Part shown: positions 1 to 7,320 of the stretch, in pieces
Layout of the letters: each line of letters starts with the position of its first letter
Position numbering within the stretch: the first letter of the stretch is position 1
Source: an uncultured Bacteroidales bacterium
GTDB taxonomy: Bacteria; Bacteroidota; Bacteroidia; Bacteroidales; Bacteroidaceae
NCBI GenBank assembly: GCA_902779845.1
Contig: CACZCZ010000014.1
Location: 1 to 64,000, forward strand
Direction: 5' to 3'
DNA: 64,000 nucleotides
Notes under the pieces: generated by a model
What the model saw: only the letters and a program-made list of their open reading frames with translations
Databases searched by the model: none
What the model was told of the DNA's origin: nothing
Made by a program: the position numbers and the translations under genes

Positions 1-162
1 GCGCATGGCGGGGGTGATGGTGTGGTCATCACTGATGGTGGCAGTACGCACTGAGGCTATGCCGCGTATCATTTTCAGTGCCCGCTTGATGTCGGCCACA
101 AGCGCATTATCTTCCAGCGTCACTATTATTTGGGATGTCTGTGGTAATGTCATTGTTGCCAT
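1..162 (-). CDS. Small conserved protein, partial (antitoxin-like?)
   Basis: An ATG at 160-162 on the minus strand opens a frame that runs off the left edge of the window, giving 54 residues (starting MATMTLPQTSQIIVTLEDN). The segment has a short polar start followed by an amphipathic stretch ending near RALKMIRGIASV. I have seen this style of small protein next to RelE/ParE-type toxins in Bacteroidales, but the partner would lie outside the window, so an antitoxin role is only a guess. A TAnnTTTG promoter element sits 33 bases upstream, which supports this start and real expression. Confidence 0.5.
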   Translation of the reverse strand, partial: MATMTLPQTSQIIVTLEDNALVADIKRALKMIRGIASVRTATISDDHTITPAMR

Positions 163-175
163 AATAAATACGTAT

Positions 176-475
176 TTATATGAAATTTCGAGGGCAAAGG
201 TACAAAAAATAATTCAAAAAACTGCATTTGGTGAGGATATTAACACAGTTTCTACACAAATATTTTGCTTTTTTGTCAAGAGAAGCCATTCGTTCTATTC
301 TGTTCAAATCATACCAGTCATCAGGGTCAAGGCGTAGAAGATAGCCCCCTGGTAATGGTGACGCCAGCTCATCAACAAGGCATTCGTATAATTCGTTGTG
401 AGAAAAGATAGCGTTGTTTAATTTTATACATAAACATAATAATTTCCATGTTTTATCTGACACATCTATCACCAC
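176..475 (-). CDS. Doubtful small hypothetical protein (99 aa)
   Basis: An open frame with a GTG start on the minus strand. Its middle looks protein-like (SPLPGGYLLRLDPDDWYDL), but its last 20 residues are translated from the AT-rich promoter region of the left-edge gene. That means either a gene overlapping its neighbour's promoter or a chance frame. I do not recognise a family. The rest of 163-510 is AT-rich and holds no other convincing gene. Confidence 0.25.
   Translation of the reverse strand: MVIDVSDKTWKLLCLCIKLNNAIFSHNELYECLVDELASPLPGGYLLRLDPDDWYDLNRIERMASLDKKAKYLCRNCVNILTKCSFLNYFLYLCPRNFI
195..202 (-). promoter_or_regulatory. Promoter -7 element of the left-edge gene
   Basis: The minus strand reads TACCTTTG, an exact match to the Bacteroidota -7 consensus TAnnTTTG, 33 bases before the ATG at 162. 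Confidence 0.6.
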
Positions 476-510
476 AGTAGATAACTAATTTATAATAAAC
501 GGACTGCATT

Positions 511-840
511 ATGAATGATAGTGTGATAGATGGTGACAGCGCACGCTACTGGTTCGACGATGCTGAGACCGAACAGATGATGCGGCACAACCGTCAGTTC
601 CAGCAGGTGCCCAGCGCGCTGCAGCACTTCCTCGAATACTTCGAGCCGGGCATGGACGACAACGGGCGGTGGCTGACAGCGGCTGCCATCCTTCAGGAAC
701 TCAGGCAGTCCCTCGGCAGCGTGTTCCAAGTGCCCTCAGTAATCACCTTTGGGCGACAGCTGCATGGATTGGAAAGTCTCCAGCGGCATCGCTCAAGAAA
801 TGGCGAGGTTTACTATGTTCAAACGCGGGATAAGGACTAA
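511..840 (+). pseudogene. DUF3874 (VirE-type) C-terminal fragment
   Basis: The frame encodes 109 residues. From about residue 13 to the end it follows the pattern of DUF3874, the C-terminal domain of Bacteroidales VirE/primase-like proteins: an acidic-aromatic start (YWFDDAETEQMMRHNRQF), a W-L-T-A-A-I-L helix region, then a winged-helix-like F-G-R-L segment and a final VYYV strand. The whole VirE-type protein is normally several hundred residues, so this is only its tail. The first 12 residues are translated from a repeat (gtgatagatggtgacag) whose inverted copies also lie downstream. It is probably a 5'-truncated remnant, although a short stand-alone protein is possible. Confidence 0.55.
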
Positions 841-851
841 AAACGGGTGAG

Positions 852-946
852 ATCTATCACCCATTCGCCCATCTATCACACAATCTGTCACCTTCCATCT
901 ATCTGTTAATGAACAGCATAGGCGGAAGGTGACAGATGTGATAGAT
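852..946. repeat. Inverted repeat downstream of the DUF3874 fragment
   Basis: Left arm 871-896 and right arm 924-946 are inverted copies (atctatcacacaatctgtca / tgacagatgtgatagat and neighbours) that differ by a small internal insertion. A nested small hairpin (CTGTT-AATG-AACAG, 903-916) sits in the loop. A further copy of atctatcac lies at 852-860, others at 464-473 (same strand sense) and 521-539 (opposite sense), so the fragment gene is bracketed by them. Confidence 0.7.
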
Positions 947-972
947 ATTTTCTACAATTGTTGTATGAAATA

Positions 973-1014
973 GTGACGCCTGTAGTCACCCAAGACTGGT
1001 TCAGGCTTGAACCA
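973..1014 (-). terminator. Hairpins at the end of ackA
   Basis: A perfect 7-bp hairpin (TGGTTCA-GGCT-TGAACCA, 997-1014) spans the ackA stop codon, and a second 5-bp hairpin (GTGAC/GTCAC, 973-989) follows on the minus strand. The T-run is weak, so this may be a 3'-end stabiliser rather than a strong intrinsic terminator. Confidence 0.4.
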
Positions 1015-2197
1015 ACGCAAGGGTGTCCATGGCGATCATCAGCTCCTCGTCGGTGGGGATGACGCAGACCTTCACGCGGGAAGAGTCCTTGGAGATGATG
1101 GCCTCGGTGGCGCGGCAGGCGCGGTTCTTGGCATCGTCGAGCTCCACGCCGAGGAATTCGAGACCGCGGGTGGCACCTTCGCGCACCTCATACTGGTTCT
1201 CGCCGGCACCGGCCGTGAAGAGGATGACATCGACACCGCCCATGGCAGCGGCGTAGGAGCCGATGTATTTCTTGATGCGATAGGTGTACATCTCCTTGGC
1301 CAGACGGGCGAGGTCGTTGCCCTCGGCGATGCCGGCGAGGATGTCGCGGAAGTCGCTGCGGCCCTCGCTGACGCCGAGGAGACCGCTCTGCTTGTTGAGC
1401 AGGTTGGAGATGCCCTTGGTGTCGAGACCGAGCTTGTCCATGAGGAAGGTGACGGCGCCGGCGTCGATGTCGCCGGAGCGGGTGCCCATCATCAGGCCTT
1501 CCAGCGGGGTGAGGCCCATGGAGGTATCCACGACCTTACCGTCCTTGACAGCAGCGATGCTGGCACCGCCGCCGATGTGGCAGGTGATGACCTTGCTGCC
1601 TTCCACGGGCATGCCGAGGAACTCCAGGACACGCTGCGAGACGTAGCGGTGGCTGGTGCCATGGAAGCCGTAGCGGCGCACGCCGTGCTTCTTGTAGAGC
1701 TCATAGGGGAGGGCGTACATGTAGGCGTAGTCGGGCATGGTCTGATGGAAGGCGGTGTCGAAGACGCCGACCTGGGGCAGGTCGGGGAGCAGGGCCTTGA
1801 CGGCGTTGACGCCCTTGATGTTGGCGGGGTTATGGAGAGGAGCGAGGTCGTTGCAGGCCGCGAACTGCTCCATGACTTCGGGGGTGAGGAGCACGCTCTT
1901 GGAGAACTTCTCGCCGCCGTGCACCATGCGGTGGCCTACGGCGTCAATCTCGTGGAGGTCGTTGAGGACGGCGAGGTTACCCTCGGTGAGTACCTTGAAG
2001 ATTACCTGCACACCGGCTGTGTGCTCGGGCACTAAGACATCGAACTGGTCCTTCTGACCTTTGGCCTTCACCTTGATGAAGGAGTCGGGCAGCCCGATTT
2101 TCTCGATGCCACCGCTAGCGATGACCGAGCGGTCATCCATGTTGTACAAAGCATATTTTATACTGCTGCTTCCGCAGTTCAAGACAAGTATTTTCAT
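1001..2197 (-). CDS. ackA: Acetate kinase
   Basis: This 398-residue protein has the usual length of acetate kinases. It starts with the ASKHA-fold phosphate loop (MKILVLNCGSSSIKYAL). It also carries the conserved GHRMVHGG, FDTAFHQTMP and RRYGFHGTSH segments and the nucleotide-binding GGGASIAAV and TAGAGEN motifs. It converts acetyl phosphate and ADP to acetate and ATP in the cytoplasm, the last step of fermentative acetate production. The ATG overlaps the stop of pta by 4 bases (ATGA), so the pair is translationally coupled. Confidence 0.98.
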   Translation of the reverse strand: MKILVLNCGSSSIKYALYNMDDRSVIASGGIEKIGLPDSFIKVKAKGQKDQFDVLVPEHTAGVQVIFKVLTEGNLAVLNDLHEIDAVGHRMVHGGEKFSKSVLLTPEVMEQFAACNDLAPLHNPANIKGVNAVKALLPDLPQVGVFDTAFHQTMPDYAYMYALPYELYKKHGVRRYGFHGTSHRYVSQRVLEFLGMPVEGSKVITCHIGGGASIAAVKDGKVVDTSMGLTPLEGLMMGTRSGDIDAGAVTFLMDKLGLDTKGISNLLNKQSGLLGVSEGRSDFRDILAGIAEGNDLARLAKEMYTYRIKKYIGSYAAAMGGVDVILFTAGAGENQYEVREGATRGLEFLGVELDDAKNRACRATEAIISKDSSRVKVCVIPTDEELMIAMDTLALVQA

Positions 2198-3201
2198 TTT
2201 GCATCCATGGCCTGACAGGCAGTTATAGCGATTAAGTAATAAATATCATCGACGGAGCAGCCGCGGCTGAGGTCGTTGACGGGACGTGCGATGCCCTGGA
2301 GGATGGGACCGATGGCGATGGCACCGGCGAGACGCTGCACGAGTTTGTAGCTGATGTTGCCCACTTCGAGGTTGGGATATACGAGGACGTTGGCATGACC
2401 GGCGATGGCGCTGCCGGGAGCTTTCTTCTCGCCTACGCTGGGCACGAGGGCTGCATCAGCCTGCAGCTCACCATCGACCTTCAGCTCGGGACAACGCTCC
2501 TTGGCCAGACGGGTGGCCTCAACGACCTTATCGACCACCTCGTGCTTGGCAGAGCCCTTGGTGGAGAAGCTCAGCATGGCCACGCGGGGATCGTCGAAGC
2601 CGGCGACACTCTTGGCGGTCTGCGCGGTGCAGACGGCAATCTGTGCGAGCTGGTCGGCATCAGGCATGGGCGTCACGGCCACGTCGCCCACGACGAGGAC
2701 ACCGTTCTCACCATACTCGGGCTTATCGGTAATCAGGAGCATGGCGCCGCTGACACAGGTGATGCCAGGTGAGCACTTGATGATCTGCAGGGCGGGACGC
2801 AGGGTCTCACCCGTGGTGCTGAGGGCACCGGAGATCTGACCGTCGGCACCTTCGGTCTTGATAATCATGCAGCCGAGGTAGAGCGGGTTCTTGACGAGCT
2901 GGCGAGCCTGCTCGATGGTCATGCCCTTGCTCTTGCGCAGTTCACAGAGGAGCTGTGCGAGTTCCTCGCTGCGCTCGTAGTTCTCGGGGTCGATGAGGGT
3001 TGCCTCGTCGATGTGTGTGAGGCCGTGCTGCTTGGCCAGCGCGTGCACTTTGGCGGGGTTACCGATGAGGATGATGTCGGCCAACTTGTCGGCCAACGCC
3101 TTGTCGGCCGCGATGAGCGTGCGCTCCTCTTCGGCCTCGGGCAGCACGATGCGCTGGCGATTGGCCTGTGCACGTGCGATGATTTTTTCAATTAATGACA
3201 T
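2194..3201 (-). CDS. pta: Phosphate acetyltransferase
   Basis: A 335-residue protein of the short Pta type, consisting of the catalytic PTA_PTB domain only. It begins MSLIEKIIARAQANRQRIVLP and carries the family segments EGADGQISGALSTTGETLRPALQ, split by the usual turns, plus ANVLVYPNLEVGNISYKLVQRL near the C-terminus. It exchanges CoA for phosphate on acetyl-CoA, feeding acetyl phosphate to AckA. No TAnnTTTG promoter is visible in the 95-base gap to the OPT transporter gene, which is filled with tandem repeats. Transcription may therefore come from further upstream. Confidence 0.97.
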   Translation of the reverse strand: MSLIEKIIARAQANRQRIVLPEAEEERTLIAADKALADKLADIILIGNPAKVHALAKQHGLTHIDEATLIDPENYERSEELAQLLCELRKSKGMTIEQARQLVKNPLYLGCMIIKTEGADGQISGALSTTGETLRPALQIIKCSPGITCVSGAMLLITDKPEYGENGVLVVGDVAVTPMPDADQLAQIAVCTAQTAKSVAGFDDPRVAMLSFSTKGSAKHEVVDKVVEATRLAKERCPELKVDGELQADAALVPSVGEKKAPGSAIAGHANVLVYPNLEVGNISYKLVQRLAGAIAIGPILQGIARPVNDLSRGCSVDDIYYLIAITACQAMDAK

Positions 3202-3205
3202 AGTT

Positions 3206-3298
3206 TAATTTGACAATTTGACGATTTCACGATTTGACAATTGATGGGGCTCATGGGGCTCATAGGGCCTATTAGGCTCATGGGCCCTATTGGGCTCA
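3206..3298. repeat. Tandem low-complexity arrays between OPT gene and pta
   Basis: Two degenerate arrays lie back to back. Bases 3206-3245 hold 8-9 bp units (ATTTGACA/ATTTGACG), and 3246-3298 hold about six units of GGGCTCAT/GGCCTATT type. They end exactly at the stop codon of the transporter gene. Confidence 0.75.
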
Positions 3299-5326
3299 TG
3301 AGACCTTTGCTTTCATGCTGGCCTTGACCACATAGAGGATGAGGAGGGCATAGGCGATGAGGGAGCATAGCTCGGAGAGGGGGTTGGCGAGCCAAGCCTC
3401 GTTGATGGGGTTGAAGCCCACGAAACGGAGGAGGGCGGAGACGACACCCATGAGGGCACCACCGGCGATGAAGCCGCTGGCAAGGAGGGTGCCGCGCTCA
3501 CCACGGGCTGCGTTGAGGGCGGTGTCCGTGGAGCGTGTGGTGACGTACCAGTTGATGGCACCGCCGACTACGAGGGGTACGTTGAGTTCCAAGGGGATGA
3601 ACATGCCGAGGGCGAAGGCGAGGGCCGGCACCCCACACCAGGTAAGGATAAGAGCGATGACAGCACCGATGGCATAGAGAATCCACGGAGCCCCTACCCC
3701 ACTCATCAACGGCTCGATGACCGCCGCCATGGCGTTGGCCTGAGGCGCTGCCAACTCACCCGACGCGAAGTCGTAGGTGGCATTCAGCAAGATCATCACG
3801 CCGCCGACAGTGGCTGCCGACACGAGCACGCCCAGGAACTTCCACGTCTCCTGCTTGGCAGGCGTGGTGCCCAGCCAGTAGCCTATCTTCAGATCGGTGA
3901 TGAACGAACCCGCCACGGAGAGCGCCGTGCAGACCACACCACCCATGATCAAAGCAGCGACCATGCCGCCCGTGCCGCTGAGGCCAACAGCCACCATCAC
4001 CACAGAGGCAAGGATGAGGGTCATCAGCGTCATTCCGGACACGGGATTCGAGCCCACGATGGCAATGGCATTGGCCGCCACCGTGGTGAAGAGGAAGGCA
4101 ATGACAGCCACCAGGAGGATGCCCACGATGGCAAAGAGGAGGTTGCCCTGCATCACACCCAACCAGAAGAAGAGGAACGTGACGACGATGGTGAGGAGTG
4201 CGCCGCCGGCGATGATCTTCATGGGCAGGTCGCGCTGTGTGCGCTGCACCGACTCAGCGTGCTGTACGGAATCCACGCCCCGCACCAGCTTCACGGCTTG
4301 CACGATGATGGAACGGCTCTTCCAGATGCCGATGATGCCAGCCATGGCGATACCGCCGATGCCGATGCTCTTGGCATAGGCACGGAAGATCTGCTCGGGG
4401 CTCATCTCGCCAACAGGCGTGGTGATGCTGGGGTCCCATTGGTTCAGGACGGTGTCGGGGAACAGCAATGCCATGCCCGGCACAATGAGCCACCAGACAG
4501 CCAGCGAACCGAAGGTGATGATGGAGGCATATTTCAGGCCTACGATGTAGCCGAGACCGACGACGGCAGCGCCCGTGTTGACCTTAAAGACCAGTTTGGC
4601 CTTGTCAGCCAAGGTCTCGCCCCAACCGACAACACGCGAGGTGAAGTTCTCATTCCACCAGCCGAAGGTAGCCACGATGAAGTCATAGAGTCCACCCACG
4701 AGTCCGGCAATGAGCAGGGGCTTGGCTTGGTCGCCGCCCTTCTGTCCGCTCACCAGCACCTGTGTCGTGGCGGTGGCTTCGGGGAAGGGGTACTTGCCAT
4801 GCATCTCTTTCACAAAATACTTGCGGAAGGGAATCATGAACAGAATGCCCAGGATGCCGCCGAGCAGCGAGCTGAGGAAGATGCTCATGAAGTCGGCTGT
4901 CATATCGGGGTACTTGGCTTGCAGAATATACAGCGCCGGCAAGGTGAAGATGGCACCTGCCACCACACTGCCAGAGCAAGCACCGATGCTCTGAATGATG
5001 ACATTCTCGCCCAATGCCCCTTTGCGCTTGGCCACCGTGGAGACACCCACGGCGATGATGGCAATAGGGATGGCGGCCTCGAAGACCTGTCCCACCTTCA
5101 GTCCAAGGTACGCGGCGGCGGCCGAGAAGACCACAGCCATGATGATACCCCAGGCTACGCTCCACACATTGACTTCAGCATAGCTGCGGTCAGGGCTCAT
5201 CAGCGGTTCATACTGCTCGCCCGGCTGCAGTTCGCGGAAGGCGTTGTCGGGAAGAGAAGACCCTCCCCCCTGCCCCTCCCTTGCAGGGAGGGGAGTAGTA
5301 TCCTTTGTCATTTGGTTGTTACTCAT
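3296..5326 (-). CDS. OPT-family oligopeptide transporter
   Basis: A 676-residue polytopic membrane protein with many hydrophobic segments of 18-22 residues spread from about residue 55 to the end. It carries the family's KYPFPEATATTQVL motif near residue 175 and the GGALMGVV segment near the C-terminus. It belongs to the OPT/YSL superfamily, proton-coupled symporters that import oligopeptides or metal chelates across the inner membrane. The substrate cannot be told from sequence. Oddly, about residues 9-23 (TTPLPAREGQGGGSS) are the translation of a 41-bp palindromic repeat that also lies upstream of the gene, so the cytoplasmic N-tail has been remodelled. Confidence 0.9.
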   Translation of the reverse strand: MSNNQMTKDTTPLPAREGQGGGSSLPDNAFRELQPGEQYEPLMSPDRSYAEVNVWSVAWGIIMAVVFSAAAAYLGLKVGQVFEAAIPIAIIAVGVSTVAKRKGALGENVIIQSIGACSGSVVAGAIFTLPALYILQAKYPDMTADFMSIFLSSLLGGILGILFMIPFRKYFVKEMHGKYPFPEATATTQVLVSGQKGGDQAKPLLIAGLVGGLYDFIVATFGWWNENFTSRVVGWGETLADKAKLVFKVNTGAAVVGLGYIVGLKYASIITFGSLAVWWLIVPGMALLFPDTVLNQWDPSITTPVGEMSPEQIFRAYAKSIGIGGIAMAGIIGIWKSRSIIVQAVKLVRGVDSVQHAESVQRTQRDLPMKIIAGGALLTIVVTFLFFWLGVMQGNLLFAIVGILLVAVIAFLFTTVAANAIAIVGSNPVSGMTLMTLILASVVMVAVGLSGTGGMVAALIMGGVVCTALSVAGSFITDLKIGYWLGTTPAKQETWKFLGVLVSAATVGGVMILLNATYDFASGELAAPQANAMAAVIEPLMSGVGAPWILYAIGAVIALILTWCGVPALAFALGMFIPLELNVPLVVGGAINWYVTTRSTDTALNAARGERGTLLASGFIAGGALMGVVSALLRFVGFNPINEAWLANPLSELCSLIAYALLILYVVKASMKAKVS
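5259..5299 (-). repeat. Palindromic 41-bp repeat, copy inside the OPT gene
   Basis: On the minus strand it reads ACTACTCCCCTCCC-TGCAA-GGGAGGGGCAGGG and so on to GAGGGTC, with a stem of CCCTCCC/GGGAGGG. It matches the copy at 5419-5458 base for base except in the loop, and it is translated in frame. Confidence 0.85.
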
Positions 5327-5343
5327 TGTTTTTATTTTTTTCG

Positions 5344-5402
5344 TTATGTTGAGATTTCGTTATTGCGTTATTACGTTATTTCTTTATTTCGTTATTTCGA
5401 AG
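5344..5402. repeat. Tandem TTATTTCG-type array
   Basis: Roughly seven 8-9 bp units of the form cgttattgcg/cgttatttc lie just upstream of the OPT gene start. A related array in the other sense (aacgaaataacg) occurs at 15838-15895. Confidence 0.7.
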
Positions 5403-5418
5403 TTCATTATCTTTAGTA

Positions 5419-5458
5419 ACTACTCCCCTCCCTAAAGGGAGGGGCAGGGGGGAGGGTC
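5419..5458 (+). repeat. Palindromic 41-bp repeat, intergenic copy
   Basis: The same element as at 5259-5299, in inverted orientation, with loop TAAA in place of TGCAA. It is followed by short direct repeats gtccgtgggg(t/a)g up to 5489. Together the two copies frame the OPT start codon. Confidence 0.85.
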
Positions 5459-5489
5459 CGTGGGGTGAGTCCGTGGGGAGGGTCCCCCC

Positions 5490-6257
5490 TTAGAACGAAT
5501 CCTCCGTCAGGATTCTCTCCAGGTCCTCGGCACTCACGCGCAACTGGAAGCTGCCGCGGAAGGCAACGGAGATGGCACCGGTCTCCTCGGAGACCACGAT
5601 GGCCAAAGCATCGGTCTCCTGGGATACGCCCATCGCAGCACGATGGCGCAGTCCCAACTCCTTGGGCATATTCTGGTCGTGGGCAACAGGCAGGATGCAA
5701 CCTGCGGCGGCAATACGTTTGTGGGAGATAATCATGCCGCCGTCGTGCAAAGGCGAATTCTTGAAGAAGATGTTCTCGATGAGGCGCTGGCTGATCTTGG
5801 CATCGATATATTCGCCCGAACGGACGAAGTCATTCAGCGGCAAGGAGCGCTGCATGACGATGAGCGCGCCGACTTTCTGCTTGGACATCGACATGCAAGC
5901 CAGCACAATCGGCATGATGTCCTCGCGGGTGTGGGTATCCTTCCTTTCGCCGCTGAAGAAACGCAGCGCCGCCCGCACACGCTCATGGGTTCCGATGTTG
6001 GAGAAGAACTTGCGAATCTCATCCTGGAACAGAATCAGCAGGGCGATGGCACCGACGCTGACGACACGATCCAGCAGCGTCCCCAGCAGGCGCATCTCCA
6101 GAATCTGGGAGATGAACAGCCAGAAGACGATGAAGAGGAGCACACCAAAGAAGATGTTCAGCGAGCGCGATTCCTTCATCAGGCGGTAGGCATAGTACAG
6201 GAGAATGGCTACCAGCAGGATGTCTATGAAGTCTTTGAGGCCGAAGGAGAAGAACAC
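5490..6257 (-). CDS. cdaA: Diadenylate cyclase CdaA-type
   Basis: A 255-residue protein. Three hydrophobic segments fill residues 8-85, followed by a short linker and a DisA_N (DAC) domain from about residue 90. The DAC domain shows NSPLHDGGMIIS and RHRAAMG, which correspond to the DGA and RHR catalytic motifs. The first motif reads DGG instead of the textbook DGA. The enzyme makes cyclic di-AMP from two ATP at the inner membrane, which controls turgor and envelope homeostasis. The start is GTG at 6255-6257 and aligns with the usual N-terminus (FFSFGLKDFIDILLVA). The gene lies just downstream of folP, a common Bacteroidales pairing. Confidence 0.93.
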   Translation of the reverse strand: MFFSFGLKDFIDILLVAILLYYAYRLMKESRSLNIFFGVLLFIVFWLFISQILEMRLLGTLLDRVVSVGAIALLILFQDEIRKFFSNIGTHERVRAALRFFSGERKDTHTREDIMPIVLACMSMSKQKVGALIVMQRSLPLNDFVRSGEYIDAKISQRLIENIFFKNSPLHDGGMIISHKRIAAAGCILPVAHDQNMPKELGLRHRAAMGVSQETDALAIVVSEETGAISVAFRGSFQLRVSAEDLERILTEDSF

Positions 6258-6261
6258 GGAG

Positions 6262-6330
6262 GGATTTACTATTTTACGATTTACAATTTACAATTTACGA
6301 TTCACTATCGGGTTACGATTTACTGCCGGG
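6262..6330. repeat. TTTACGATTTACAA tandem array
   Basis: Degenerate 8-mers of the form atttacaa/ttttacga fill the gap between folP and cdaA and continue into the folP stop region. They contribute the last codons of FolP. Confidence 0.7.
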
Positions 6331-7188
6331 GATTGTGCCATTGTCCAATTGTAAATGGTCCAATTGTCCAATAATCCTGGTCGCTTCCACCGCCTCGCGC
6401 ACATCGTGGACACGGAGGATGTGGGCTCCGGCCTGCAGCGCTATGGTGTGGAGCACGGTGGTGCCATTGAGCGACTCCTCGGGCGTGGTGCCCAGCAGGC
6501 GATAGATCATCGACTTGCGCGAGACACCCACGAGGAAGGGGGTGTCGGGGAAGAGGGCGATGAACCTGCCGAGGCCGTGCAGGAGCTGGTAGTTCTGCTG
6601 CAGCGTCTTGCCGAAGCCGAAGCCCGGGTCGAGGATAACATCTGCCACGCCCATCTCATAAAGCGTCTGCAGACGTTCGGCAAAGAAGCGTGCGACAGCA
6701 GGGAGATAAGCCTCTGAGGAGGCGGCATCGGGAACGGCAGCATCCGCCATGCCTCCGCTGTGCGTGAGGACATAAGGGACACGCAGGTCAGCCACGGTCT
6801 CAAACATCCGTTCGTCCACGGCACCGCCGCTGACATCGTTGATGAGATCCACCCCGAAGTCCCGCACGCAACGGCGGGCGACATCGGCGCGGAAGGTGTC
6901 CACGCTCACGACAGCTTCGGGGAAGTCCTTGCGGACGATGGTGAGGGCTGTGTCCAGACGACGCATCTCGTCGTCTGCCGTCACCGCCTCGCCACCGGGT
7001 CGCGTGCTGCAAGCGCCTACGTCGATGATGCTGCCACCCTCGGCCAGAATCTGCTCCGCCCGTGCACGTATCGCCTCTGCCCCCTGCGCACGGCTGGCGG
7101 CATAGAAGGAGTCGGGCGTTACATTGAGAATGCCCATCACCTGCGGTTGTGAGAAGTCGGTCAGATGGCCCCGAAGGTTCAGCGTCAT
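6313..7188 (-). CDS. folP: Dihydropteroate synthase
   Basis: A 291-residue TIM-barrel enzyme with both DHPS signatures, VMGILNVTPDSFY near residue 19 and GGSIIDVGACSTRPGG near residue 51. It also has the phosphate-binding DPGFGFGKT and the sulfonamide-relevant GVSRKSMI segments. It joins p-aminobenzoate to hydroxymethyl-dihydropterin diphosphate in folate synthesis. The C-terminal tail after about residue 274 (QLDHLQLDNGTIPGSKS) does not look like DHPS and is encoded by the adjoining repeat array. A TAnnTTTG promoter lies at 7214-7221. Confidence 0.96.
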   Translation of the reverse strand: MTLNLRGHLTDFSQPQVMGILNVTPDSFYAASRAQGAEAIRARAEQILAEGGSIIDVGACSTRPGGEAVTADDEMRRLDTALTIVRKDFPEAVVSVDTFRADVARRCVRDFGVDLINDVSGGAVDERMFETVADLRVPYVLTHSGGMADAAVPDAASSEAYLPAVARFFAERLQTLYEMGVADVILDPGFGFGKTLQQNYQLLHGLGRFIALFPDTPFLVGVSRKSMIYRLLGTTPEESLNGTTVLHTIALQAGAHILRVHDVREAVEATRIIGQLDHLQLDNGTIPGSKS

Positions 7189-7213
7189 GAACGTTTTTTC
7201 TGTTTTGACGCGA

Positions 7214-7221
7214 CAAAGGTA
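7214..7221 (-). promoter_or_regulatory. folP promoter -7 element
   Basis: The minus strand reads TACCTTTG 26 bases upstream of the folP ATG. It is divergent from the murF promoter at 7287. Confidence 0.65.
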
Positions 7222-7286
7222 GCCAATTTTTCGTGCGCGCGGAAATATAATAGGAGGAAAAATGCTGTTGAGTTAAAAGTTTTAGT

Positions 7287-7294
7287 TACTTTTG
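7287..7294 (+). promoter_or_regulatory. murF promoter -7 element
   Basis: TACTTTTG, with a TTG 16 bases further upstream (7268-7270) as possible -33 element, 26 bases before the murF ATG. The placement means the ATG at 7321, not any upstream in-frame ATG, is the start. Confidence 0.65.
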
Positions 7295-7320
7295 CACCCA
7301 AATTACATGCTTCATTCATT

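Noticed and set aside
1007-2035. A 342-codon open frame antisense to ackA
   Set aside because: It is a high-GC shadow of ackA: composition is dominated by Gly, Ala, Asp and His with no family features, while the opposite strand is a complete acetate kinase.
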